Below, one piece after another: positions 1 to 7,368 of a stretch of 64,000 bases of DNA. Position numbers and translations under genes: made by a program. The stretch covers positions 186,001 through 250,000 of the forward strand of contig CAVTJN010000007.1 in assembly GCA_963735055.1 (NCBI GenBank), in the 5' to 3' direction. A model generated the notes under the pieces. That model ran no database searches and was not told the DNA's origin. It saw only the letters and a program-made list of their open reading frames with translations. Numbering within the stretch: position 1 is the stretch's first letter; every line of letters starts with the position of its first letter. This stretch comes from JBBITI01 sp963735055. Lineage in GTDB: Bacteria > Chloroflexota > Dehalococcoidia > Dehalococcoidales > UBA2162.

Positions 1-1
1 C

Positions 2-178
2 ACGCTCAATCCATTCCTTGCCAGACAGATGCCGGCCGATGCTATCGCCGAGATCAGCGGCAAAATGCCCCTCGGTCCGATCACCCCGGAGGAGCAGGCG
101 AAGGCGATCCTGTTTCTCCTCTCGGAAGATGCTTCGCCTATCAGCGGGGCGACACTCAACGTGACGTCTGGCTACTAG
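2..178 (+). CDS. Short-chain dehydrogenase/reductase, C-terminal fragment (5' end outside window)
   Basis: The first 58 codons visible are the C-terminal end of an SDR-family oxidoreductase; the start lies before base 1. The run LGPITPEEQAKAILFLLSED followed by SGATLNVTSGY is the typical SDR ending, where the last strand closes the NAD(P) domain and the SG(A/x)xLxVxGG-type tail forms the subunit interface. The substrate cannot be told because the catalytic Ser-Tyr-Lys part is missing. It ends 33 bases before a strong hairpin that also closes the convergent amidohydrolase. A second, separate SDR begins at the other end of the window. Confidence 0.85.
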   Translation, partial: TLNPFLARQMPADAIAEISGKMPLGPITPEEQAKAILFLLSEDASPISGATLNVTSGY

Positions 179-210
179 ACCCGGACGGCCAACCGCCAGG
201 AATTAAAAAA

Positions 211-240
211 GGAGCGGGGACGCGGTCCCCGCTCCTTTTT
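211..240. terminator. Bidirectional intrinsic terminator
   Basis: A ten-base stem GGAGCGGGGA pairs with TCCCCGCTCC across a short loop and is followed by TTTTT on the plus strand; an A-run directly before it gives a U-run on the minus strand. It sits between the convergent SDR and amidohydrolase genes and can serve both. Confidence 0.85.
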
Positions 241-268
241 GTTACACGTACCCGCGCGCCGGGGGGCG

Positions 269-1248
269 CTACATCCCCAGTATCCTGGAAGCGTTAGTGC
301 CCAGTATGCCTTCGATGTCTTCTTTGGGCAGGTCCAGCTTGCGTATCTCGGCAATGTACCGCTTGACTTCGAGGGGTTCGTGGTCGAAATTGAATGGCCA
401 GTCGGTACCGAACATCAGTCTCCTGGGGCTGATGTTGGCCAGCGCTGATCTCACAGCGGCCATGCCAACTTCGCGCCCGGCGATATTGAAGTAAAGCTTG
501 TCAAAATAGGTCCGCCACGGTTTGGTGATCAAAGGTTTGTCGCGGTACAGGCTGGGGCAGCCCGGCCCCACATAATTCATATACGCATCCATTCGTTCGA
601 GCACGGCCGATATTCCACCGCCGAGATGGTTCATGATCATAACCAGGTCGGGGAAATCCTCGAGTACGCCGCCCAGGCACACCCGGAACGTCGCGGCGCA
701 CATATCAAGTTCGCGGGCCATCACGTAGTGGAGGGCGTAAGGGGCATGGAGGGCATCAAGCCCGGGGGGATCGAGAGTTACGTGGACGTCCAGGGCACCC
801 GTAATTCGGAGACTTTCCGGTAGAATGGCCACAGTTCCTTCGAATCCAAATGCCGCCCCTGGCACTGCGTCCAGATGTGCACTCCCCTGAGACCAAGCAC
901 TTTGACCGCCCGTTCCATTTCCTCCAATGCCGGCTCACCGCCCAGAACGGGGACGGATGCGAAACCGATGAAACGTTTGGGGTACGTCTTGACCAGACCG
1001 GCGCAGAAGTCGTTCCATTTGCGGGAGTCGGCCAGGTTGGCCACCGGGTTCGCCGTGAGTACGGCGATGTCGATGCCCGACTCGTCCATGAACTGCAGGC
1101 GCCGGGCCACCTGCCCCGCTTCCTGATACGTCCGAATCTTCATCTTGCCGTCGGTGTCCCAGTATCGCTCGACGACCTTGCCGGATTGGCTGCTACCTTT
1201 GATCAAGACGTCTTCCACGGACGCGTGGTGTTCCATATCGATTATCAT
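269..1248 (-). pseudogene. Amidohydrolase (amidohydrolase_2 / ACMSD-like), interrupted by a -1 frameshift
   Basis: Two overlapping reading frames together give one TIM-barrel amidohydrolase of about 325 residues, a metal-dependent hydrolase or decarboxylase family. The first part runs from MIIDMEHHA to SELRVP; the second resumes at DVHVTLDPPG and ends at GTNASRILGM. The metal-site landmarks are the N-terminal EHH (in place of the usual HxH), DVHVT, MNHLGGG and FGTDWPF. The frame is lost near bases 791-796, where one base is missing after the VP codons. The start is the ATG at 1248, preceded by GGAGGAAG; an upstream in-frame ATG at 1266 has no such site. Either a sequencing error or a recent pseudogene. 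A second family member lies at 49394-50449. Substrate unknown. Confidence 0.8.
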
Positions 1249-1351
1249 GGTCTTCCTCCGGTTCAATTCCTGGCTTCGCGTTAGCTAACGAGGGCGCCGG
1301 CGCGACGCGCAGCAGATTCAGCGCAACCTGCTCCCCGTTCCGGCCGATCCG

Positions 1352-2800
1352 TCAAATTGGCACACCGGTCACTATCTCGGTCCCGTTCCCTGGAGAAGAG
1401 TGAACTTCCAGGGTGCCGTTCAGTAGTTTCGCCCTTTCCGCCATTCCCATGATTCCCAGGTGGCCGCCGCTTGCCAGTTCTTCAATACGAGACGGAACCT
1501 CGAACCCGCGCCCGTTGTCCTGCACCGTCATCTTTACGGCGTCGGCCGCGAAGTCAAGGCTGATGTCGACGGCGGTAGCTTCGGCGTGACGCCGGACGTT
1601 GCTGATGGCTTCCTGGGCGATTCGGAACAGAAGTAACTGGACTTCCGTGGGAAGGGGTCGTTCGGTACCGCTGACCGACACGGACGTGCGGATGGGGTAA
1701 TGCTTCTGGATATCATCAGCCATCCATTCCAGACTCGCGACCAAACCCAGATCGTCAAGAATACGTGGCCTGAGATCTTGAACGTACCTTCTGACATGCT
1801 CCAGGGCTTCAACCGCCTGCCGGTGCAGGTCCTCGAGGGTGGCCTTGTAGGAGGACGTCTGCCGCCCTCTACCCACCGGAATGGCAGCATCGAGGCGTCG
1901 TATCAGGAGAAGCAGGGAAGAGGAGATATCGTCGTGAAGATCGCGGGCCAGCCGCTTTCGTTCCTCTTCCTGGGCCCGCGTAATGAGCTGGACATAATAT
2001 CGCATGTTCTCCTGCAGGCGCTTCTCTTCGGTTATGTCCTGAAGCGCTTCGAGGGCAGCCACGGTCTCACCCGAGCTGTTCTTGATGGGGCTGGCGGTGA
2101 AATGCAGCCAACGGCCAGCCCCGCCTACATCGGAGCGAAATGCTTCGGCCTCGTAGGCGCCCTCCATCAGGCTGGACTTCTTGAACTGCTCATGATAGTA
2201 GATCTCGATTTCGGAGGCTGGGGCGCCGTCGACAATCATGTCCGCCAGTGTCGGCCGCTCCCGCTGATAGAAAGCGACCCATTGGCGATCGGTCCCGAGC
2301 ATATCCTGCGGGTGCAACCCGGTCAGCGCGTGAAGGGCGGTATTCCAATGGGTAATTCTATGCCCTTTGTCGATGACGAAAGTGGGTATTGGCGAACCGT
2401 TGGTAATCTCGACGAGCATCTCTGCCATGACCTGCTCTTCGGTGACATCCCTTGCGACATGCTGGAAACCTGCCGGGGTTCCGTTAATGACCACCAGGCT
2501 GGTGGTCATCTTCAACGCCCGGACACTGCCGTCTTTGCTCACCACCCACTGGTCGTATGGCTGAACGAGATCCTCGCCGCGGAGGAGCTTGTGGCCGATG
2601 GCCCGGGCCCGATGCAGAGAGTCGGCGACCAGAAACTCGTTGACCTGCTTGGCCAGCAATTCGGTCCGGGTGAAGCCGGTAAGCTTTTCGCAAGCCTTGT
2701 TGGCCACCACGAAATTGCCTTCGAGGTCCTGGACCCACATCGCATCGCTGGCGTTCTCGAACAGGTCGTAGTAGTTCTGTTCGGTCAGCGTGAATTTCAT
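1352..2800 (-). CDS. Soluble PAS-PAS sensor histidine kinase (NarX/DegS class, HisKA_3)
   Basis: A 482-residue kinase with no membrane segment, so it should sense a cytoplasmic signal. Two PAS domains (about residues 8-125 and 130-260) precede a HisKA_3 dimerisation domain with the phospho-acceptor in ARDLHDDIS, and a HATPase domain with N-box ISNVRRHAE, G1 box DNGRGF and G2 box GHLGIMGMAERA. The start at 2800 begins MKFTLTEQNYYDLF, 8 bases after the stop of the response regulator gene upstream, so the two are co-transcribed. A longer frame to 2896 would overlap the regulator and was rejected. The PAS domains may bind haem, flavin or a small ligand; nothing in the sequence decides which. The pair points away from the adjacent acetyl-CoA synthetase gene. 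Confidence 0.9.
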   Translation of the reverse strand: MKFTLTEQNYYDLFENASDAMWVQDLEGNFVVANKACEKLTGFTRTELLAKQVNEFLVADSLHRARAIGHKLLRGEDLVQPYDQWVVSKDGSVRALKMTTSLVVINGTPAGFQHVARDVTEEQVMAEMLVEITNGSPIPTFVIDKGHRITHWNTALHALTGLHPQDMLGTDRQWVAFYQRERPTLADMIVDGAPASEIEIYYHEQFKKSSLMEGAYEAEAFRSDVGGAGRWLHFTASPIKNSSGETVAALEALQDITEEKRLQENMRYYVQLITRAQEEERKRLARDLHDDISSSLLLLIRRLDAAIPVGRGRQTSSYKATLEDLHRQAVEALEHVRRYVQDLRPRILDDLGLVASLEWMADDIQKHYPIRTSVSVSGTERPLPTEVQLLLFRIAQEAISNVRRHAEATAVDISLDFAADAVKMTVQDNGRGFEVPSRIEELASGGHLGIMGMAERAKLLNGTLEVHSSPGNGTEIVTGVPI

Positions 2801-2808
2801 GGGTGTGG

Positions 2809-3492
2809 TCAGGTCTCCGAACTCTCGGAGATATCTTCCAGCGTGATGTAGCCCTGTTTCAAACCCTTGATGATCGCATCGGTACGCGAACCGCATCCCA
2901 TCTTGTTGAAGATGTTAGTGAGATGGGCTTTGACGGTGCGCAAACTCAGAAACAGCTTGTCTGCGATTTCTTTATTGCTCATTCCGGCAGCAGCCAGGCG
3001 GAGTATTTCATTCTCGCGGAGCGTCAGCTGCGCTCCCGCCAGACGCTGCACTCCATTGGGTCCGGGACTGACCACCCGTTTGAGCAGTTTGCGGGTCACC
3101 ACGGAGTCAAGTACCGACTCACCCGACCGGACGGCGCGGATCGCCCCTTTGACCTCTGTGCCGCGCGCGCTCTTCAGCAAATACCCGCACGCGCCGGCTT
3201 CAAGTAACCCGAGAATGTAGCTGATGTCGCTGTAGGCAGTCAGGATTAATACGGCGGAGGCCGGACTTGACTGTTTAATCAGCCGAGTCGCTTCGATGCC
3301 GCTCAACTTGGGCATCACGATGTCCATGAGGACCACATCCGGTTTCAGATCGGCGGCCAGTCGCGCCGCCTCTTCGCCATCCCCCGCCTCACCAACGATC
3401 TCGAAATCCTTCTCTTGCTGCAAGAGATTCCTCATCCCTTCCCGCAAGACGGCATGATCGTCGGCGATCAGGACCCTTATCCGTGCTGTCAT
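2809..3492 (-). CDS. NarL/FixJ-family response regulator
   Basis: A 227-residue two-component regulator. The receiver domain has the acidic pair D11-D12, the phospho-acceptor D57 in VVLMDI, a conserved Thr in LILTAYSD and the Lys in GYLLKSA. The C-terminal LuxR-type helix-turn-helix is clear: LTLRENEILRLAAAGMSNKE followed by IADKLFLSLRTVKAHLTNI. It is the first gene of an operon with the PAS kinase 8 bases downstream. The upstream region (3493-3745) is shared with the divergent acetyl-CoA synthetase gene, so control of acetate activation is a reasonable but untested target. Confidence 0.95.
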   Translation of the reverse strand: MTARIRVLIADDHAVLREGMRNLLQQEKDFEIVGEAGDGEEAARLAADLKPDVVLMDIVMPKLSGIEATRLIKQSSPASAVLILTAYSDISYILGLLEAGACGYLLKSARGTEVKGAIRAVRSGESVLDSVVTRKLLKRVVSPGPNGVQRLAGAQLTLRENEILRLAAAGMSNKEIADKLFLSLRTVKAHLTNIFNKMGCGSRTDAIIKGLKQGYITLEDISESSET

Positions 3493-3566
3493 CTGACCCT
3501 CTTAACAAACGGCGACTTAATACCATTCTATCTCATCGGCAATCGATACTCAAAGGGCTAATGCAA

Positions 3567-3599
3567 CCTGTCGCAACAGGGTTCTGACGGAATGTCAGA
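3567..3599. promoter_or_regulatory. Two adjacent inverted repeats in the divergent regulator/acs intergenic region
   Basis: CCTGT-CGCA-ACAGG (3567-3580) is followed three bases later by TCTGAC-GGAAT-GTCAGA (3583-3599). Both lie about 75-90 bases upstream of the regulator start and about 150 bases upstream of acs. They could be operators for the NarL-type regulator or another factor. A third short hairpin, GGTGGG-TACAC-CCCACC (3705-3721), lies just ahead of the acs ribosome binding site. No convincing -35/-10 pair was found for acs here. Confidence 0.4.
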
Positions 3600-3745
3600 G
3601 CTATCTAAGACTTTAGGGCAGACCAAAGTAGTACTCGGTGCCAGCAACAATGAGGTGCGAGGTCGTTACGTGGGGGAGTCCCGCGATGATACGATTCACT
3701 AAAGGGTGGGTACACCCCACCTGAAAGCGCGTACAGGAGGATACT

Positions 3746-5707
3746 TTGGAACAGACTATAACGTCAATGATGGACGAAAAGAGGGTGTTCAGCCCCAGAC
3801 CCGAAATCAGCCGTGGGGCAGACTTTAAGAGTCTGGATGACTATAAGAGGGTACACAAGCAGTCTATCGACAACCCGGAGGCATTTTGGGCCAAGATCGC
3901 CGAGCAATTGGTCTGGCAGAAGAAGTGGGACAAGGTGCTGGTGGACCACTTTGCGGACGCCAAACACGAATGGTTTGTGGGGGGCAAACTGAATGCCAGC
4001 GAGAATTGTGTCGACCGGCATGCCAACGGACCGCGCAAGAACAAGGCGGCACTGATCTGGGAAGGTGATATTGGCGACAGCCGCAGTGTGACCTACCAGG
4101 AACTCTACTTTCAGGTGAATAAGCTGGCCGGCGTACTGGACAAGTTCGGCGTTAAGAAAGGGGACCGTGTCTGTATCTACCTTCCCATGATCCCTGAACT
4201 GCCGGTGGCGATGCTGGCCTGTGCCCGGATTGGAGCGGTGCACAATGTGGTGTTCGGAGGATTCAGCGCCGAGGCATTGCGGGACAGAATCCAGGACAGC
4301 GGTGCGAAGATACTGATCTGCGCCGATGGCTACTACCGGGGCGGTAAGGTGGTGCGGAGCAAGGACAACGCCGACGCCGCAGTCGAGCAGTGTCCGAGTA
4401 TCGAGAAGGTACTCGTGGTCAAGAGAGCCAACGCCGAGGTCAAGATGAAGGCCGGTCTCGAGTTCTGGTGGCACGAACAGATGATGGCGGAGGATCTAAA
4501 GGCCTACCGCAAACCGGAAGTGATGGACGCCGAGGACCCGCTCTTCATTCTGTATACCAGCGGCAGTACGGGCAAGCCAAAGGGCGTGCTGCACACGACT
4601 GGCGGTTACATGGTGTACACTTACCAGACTTTCAAGTGGGTGTTCGATGTCAAAGAGGATGATACCTATTGGTGTACCGCCGACATCGGCTGGATAACCG
4701 GGCATAGTTACATCACGTACGGGCCGCTGGCAGCCGGCGCGGCGACCGTGATGTTCGAAGGAATCCCGACCTATCCGCGGCCGGACCGCTTCTGGGAGAT
4801 CGTTGAGAAGCATCGCGTGAATGTCTTCTACACGGCGCCTACGGCTCTTCGCTCCCTGATGAAAGAAGGAGACGCCTGGGTGGACAAGCACGATTTGAGC
4901 AGTCTGCGCATTCTGGGGTCGGTTGGCGAACCCATCAACCCGGAAGCCTGGATGTGGTACTACCATGTCATCGGCAAAGACCGCTGCCCGATCGTGGACA
5001 CGTGGTGGCAGACCGAGACCGGCGGCATCTTGATCTCTCCGCTGCCTGGGGCTACACCTTTGAAGCCGGGGTCCGCCACATTCCCGTTGCCGGGAATCGA
5101 TGCCGCGGTTCTTCGCGAGGACGGCACACTTGCCGATGTAAACGAGGGGGGCTACCTGGTTATCAGGAAACCATGGCCCGGTCTCATGCGCGGGGTCTAT
5201 GGTGACCCGCAACGATTCAAAAACACCTATTTTGTGCGATTCCCCGGCACCTATACTACCGGCGACGGCGCCCGCAAAGATGAAGACGGATACATCTGGT
5301 TAATGGGGCGCATCGATGATGTGATCAAGGTCTCGGGACACCGAATCGGCACCGCCGAACTCGAGAGCGCTTTCGTGGCGCATCCCGCAGTTGCAGAAGC
5401 TGCGGTCGTGCCGATGCCCCATGCCATCAAGGGGCAAGGAATTTACGCCTTCGTTACCGTGAAGGTGGGCGTCGAAAAGACCGATGCTTTGAAGAAGGAA
5501 CTGGTCGCCCATGTTCGCAAAGTCATCGGGCCGATCGCGTCTCCCGACAAACTGCAATTTGCTGATTCCTTGCCGAAGACCCGGAGCGGCAAGATCATGC
5601 GCCGTATCCTGACCAAGATAGCCAGCGGCGAGAGCAAGAATCTGGGCGACACTACCACACTGGCCGATCCGTCGGTGGTCGACACCCTGGTGAGTGGAGC
5701 GCAGTAG
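3746..5707 (+). CDS. acs: Acetyl-CoA synthetase (AMP-forming), copy 1
   Basis: A 653-residue AMP-forming acetate-CoA ligase, full length for the family. It makes acetyl-CoA from acetate, ATP and CoA through acetyl-adenylate. Signature motifs are the P-loop YTSGSTGKPKG (residues 270-280), WWQTETGG for adenylate and acetate binding, YTTGDGARKDEDGY, and the hinge GRIDDVIKVSGHR. The C-terminal PKTRSGKIMRR carries Lys616, equivalent to the lysine whose acetylation switches off Acs in Salmonella and mycobacteria. The start is TTG at 3746 with AGGAGG five bases upstream. A close paralogue lies at 7369-9339, and a GNAT acetyltransferase sits between them. Related acids such as propionate cannot be excluded as substrates. 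Confidence 0.95.
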   Translation: MEQTITSMMDEKRVFSPRPEISRGADFKSLDDYKRVHKQSIDNPEAFWAKIAEQLVWQKKWDKVLVDHFADAKHEWFVGGKLNASENCVDRHANGPRKNKAALIWEGDIGDSRSVTYQELYFQVNKLAGVLDKFGVKKGDRVCIYLPMIPELPVAMLACARIGAVHNVVFGGFSAEALRDRIQDSGAKILICADGYYRGGKVVRSKDNADAAVEQCPSIEKVLVVKRANAEVKMKAGLEFWWHEQMMAEDLKAYRKPEVMDAEDPLFILYTSGSTGKPKGVLHTTGGYMVYTYQTFKWVFDVKEDDTYWCTADIGWITGHSYITYGPLAAGAATVMFEGIPTYPRPDRFWEIVEKHRVNVFYTAPTALRSLMKEGDAWVDKHDLSSLRILGSVGEPINPEAWMWYYHVIGKDRCPIVDTWWQTETGGILISPLPGATPLKPGSATFPLPGIDAAVLREDGTLADVNEGGYLVIRKPWPGLMRGVYGDPQRFKNTYFVRFPGTYTTGDGARKDEDGYIWLMGRIDDVIKVSGHRIGTAELESAFVAHPAVAEAAVVPMPHAIKGQGIYAFVTVKVGVEKTDALKKELVAHVRKVIGPIASPDKLQFADSLPKTRSGKIMRRILTKIASGESKNLGDTTTLADPSVVDTLVSGAQ

Positions 5708-5740
5708 ACTCCACGGCTCCGCTCTTCTTTCATCAATACG

Positions 5741-5770
5741 CAGAAGCGGCCTCGAAAGAGGCCGCTTCTG
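5741..5770. terminator. Intrinsic terminator hairpin after acs copy 1
   Basis: CAGAAGCGGCCTC pairs perfectly over 13 bases with GAGGCCGCTTCTG around a GAAA tetraloop. It lies between the convergent acs gene and the DUF4342 gene. The T-run on the plus strand is short (GGTTGTGTT). Confidence 0.8.
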
Positions 5771-5805
5771 GTTGTGTTCACTCCGGCAGGAAAGCGCGCC
5801 GGAGG

Positions 5806-6057
5806 TCACTCTTTGCCGGTGGTCTCGATTTCAACGGTACATTCGTTGACCAGAGCACCGAAAGCCTTAATCGCCGCCAGGACCGGTGCCTTGAGCACTG
5901 AGGCGGGAGCCGCCGGGTCGCCCACGTTGACCGGAATCTCGAGCAGGGATTTTTCCTCGTCGATGATGCACACTCTTCTGACATCGCCCCGGGAAATGAG
6001 TTGTTGCACCTGATGGACCAGCTTGCTGCCGGGGATGCTGATTCTGCTCTTTGCCAC
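5806..6057 (-). CDS. DUF4342 family small protein
   Basis: An 83-residue protein matching the DUF4342 pattern: a short N-terminal helix (GSKLVHQVQQLISRGDVRRV), a strand pair (CIIDEEKSLLEIPV) and a hydrophobic Ala/Val-rich segment (APVLAAIKAFGALV) ending in a conserved NECTVEIE. The hydrophobic part is long enough to touch a membrane. The function of the family is unknown. The start is GTG at 6057 with GGAG upstream. It lies 61 bases downstream of the GNAT gene on the same strand and may be in its transcript. Confidence 0.8.
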   Translation of the reverse strand: MAKSRISIPGSKLVHQVQQLISRGDVRRVCIIDEEKSLLEIPVNVGDPAAPASVLKAPVLAAIKAFGALVNECTVEIETTGKE

Positions 6058-6118
6058 GTCGGTTTCTCCTGCGCTGATTATCGGATTGTGTATCGCGCGG
6101 CGGCCACCGGGTTGCCTC

Positions 6119-6691
6119 TCAAGGGCGGGCTACTTGCCGCCGGCCCTGGTCCGGAGTCCGGGGGACCTTGAAGGTCACGCGGCAACTGTCACCATCCACA
6201 GTCCGTTTCAAATTGGGGTCGAACTTGCGAAAGATGCTGAGCATGATCTCGTTGTAGGTCACTGTTTCGGCAACAAAAGTGTCAAGGCCACTCGTGTTAC
6301 CCACCACGGCCAGTTCGCCTAAAAGAATGGTGCCGATCCCGTTACCCTGCTCGCCATCCTCGACCACAAAAGCAACCTCGGCACAGTGGTCGTCCCGCAA
6401 CCGGTCATAGCGGCCGACGCCCACGATGTCCGTGGACCCCGCCCGCGTTCTCTCGGCCACCAGGGCGTAAGTGCCAACGTAGTCGCAGTCGCAGTAGCTA
6501 TCGAGTTCCTGATCGCTGATCGATGTTTTGGTATAGTGGAAGCGGAGGAACTTCGTTTCTGATCCGAGGCGGCCGAAAAATGATTTGAGCGCCCCGCGAT
6601 CTTCATGCACAATCGGCCGGATCACTGCCTGTTGGCCGTTAAGCAATGTTACCGACCGGCGGAAGTCCGGCGCGCAGACCGGCTGTTTCAT
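6119..6691 (-). CDS. GNAT-family N-acetyltransferase (Pat-like catalytic domain)
   Basis: A 190-residue single-domain GNAT protein. The N-terminal pattern (VTLLNGQQAVIRPIVHEDR, then LKSFFGRLGSETKFLRF) is that of the acetyltransferase half of the mycobacterial cAMP-dependent protein acetyltransferase and of the GNAT domains fused to ADP-forming acyl-CoA synthetases. AEVAFVVED (about 104-112) holds the likely general-base Glu, and EQGNGIGT (114-121) is the acetyl-CoA pyrophosphate loop. In mycobacteria such a domain acetylates and silences Acs. Here the gene lies between two Acs genes and is divergent from a separate cNMP-type domain, suggesting a split version of that regulator. That function is inference. 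Confidence 0.85.
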   Translation of the reverse strand: MKQPVCAPDFRRSVTLLNGQQAVIRPIVHEDRGALKSFFGRLGSETKFLRFHYTKTSISDQELDSYCDCDYVGTYALVAERTRAGSTDIVGVGRYDRLRDDHCAEVAFVVEDGEQGNGIGTILLGELAVVGNTSGLDTFVAETVTYNEIMLSIFRKFDPNLKRTVDGDSCRVTFKVPRTPDQGRRQVARP

Positions 6692-6778
6692 TCCCCCCCC
6701 AGTGCACGTTATTAGATGTCCCTTGTTGACATTCTAACCTGCCCTTCGACCTCAACGCAAACATTCACTGGAATGATG

Positions 6779-6784
6779 TATAAT
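6779..6784 (+). promoter_or_regulatory. -10 element TATAAT upstream of the cNMP-domain gene
   Basis: A consensus TATAAT lies 53 bases before the cNMP-domain start in the 146-base divergent interval. No good -35 is present at the usual distance (CGCAAA), so the promoter may need an activator. Confidence 0.5.
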
Positions 6785-6837
6785 TCTTGCGCAAGCGGAT
6801 CCTGCCTGAGATGAACACCGGACACTGGAGGTGGCGT

Positions 6838-7293
6838 ATGGACAGACACGAGGTGCTGCGCAAGTCGGACGTGTTTCACTATCTTGACGAGGCGGAATTG
6901 GCCGAGGTCGACAAGATGTGCAGCGAGGAAACGTTCGAGGCGGGTACAGTGCTGTTCAAGCAAGACCGTCAGTTGGAGAAGTTGTACGTTGTCGCCGAAG
7001 GGTGCGTGTCCATCCAATTGGAACTCGGACCGACCGACAAACGACAGATGCAGTCGGCCGGTGTTCACGAGTGCATTGGCTGGGAGGCATCCATTCCTCC
7101 TTTTCGCGCCATGTGCACCGCGCAGACTCTGGAGAAGACCACGGTGCTGTCCTTCAGTGGCCGCGAGTTACGGAACCTGTACTATACTAACCCGGGACTG
7201 TGTTGCGCATGCGCCGGCGGCGTGGCCTACGTCATATCGCAGAGGTTGAAGACGGCATTCAGCCAGCTGATGGGAGTGTCTCACCAGTATTAG
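6838..7293 (+). CDS. Stand-alone cyclic-nucleotide-binding-like domain protein
   Basis: A 151-residue protein consisting of only a CRP/cNMP-type beta-barrel, with no helix-turn-helix. FEAGTVLFKQDRQLEKLYVV and GCVSIQLEL are the usual early strands. The phosphate-binding cassette is altered: the canonical GE...R(S/T)A is replaced by GWEASIPPFRAMCTAQ, so cAMP binding is doubtful and another ligand is possible. The start is ATG at 6838 after GGAGGTG; an upstream in-frame TTG at 6787 lacks a site. The gene is divergent from the GNAT gene and 75 bases upstream of acs copy 2 on the same strand, so both may share a promoter. It likely senses a signal for the neighbouring acetyltransferase or Acs. Confidence 0.85.
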   Translation: MDRHEVLRKSDVFHYLDEAELAEVDKMCSEETFEAGTVLFKQDRQLEKLYVVAEGCVSIQLELGPTDKRQMQSAGVHECIGWEASIPPFRAMCTAQTLEKTTVLSFSGRELRNLYYTNPGLCCACAGGVAYVISQRLKTAFSQLMGVSHQY

Positions 7294-7368
7294 GCAGGCA
7301 GGGCTCGGAGTATTCAGATCGCTGACCTTGATGACAGCACGAGAGGGCAGATTGCGCAATGGGGGTAA

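Noticed and set aside
1700..2851. 383-codon open frame on the plus strand
   Set aside because: It is antisense to the PAS histidine kinase, whose domains are unmistakable, and shows no family pattern.
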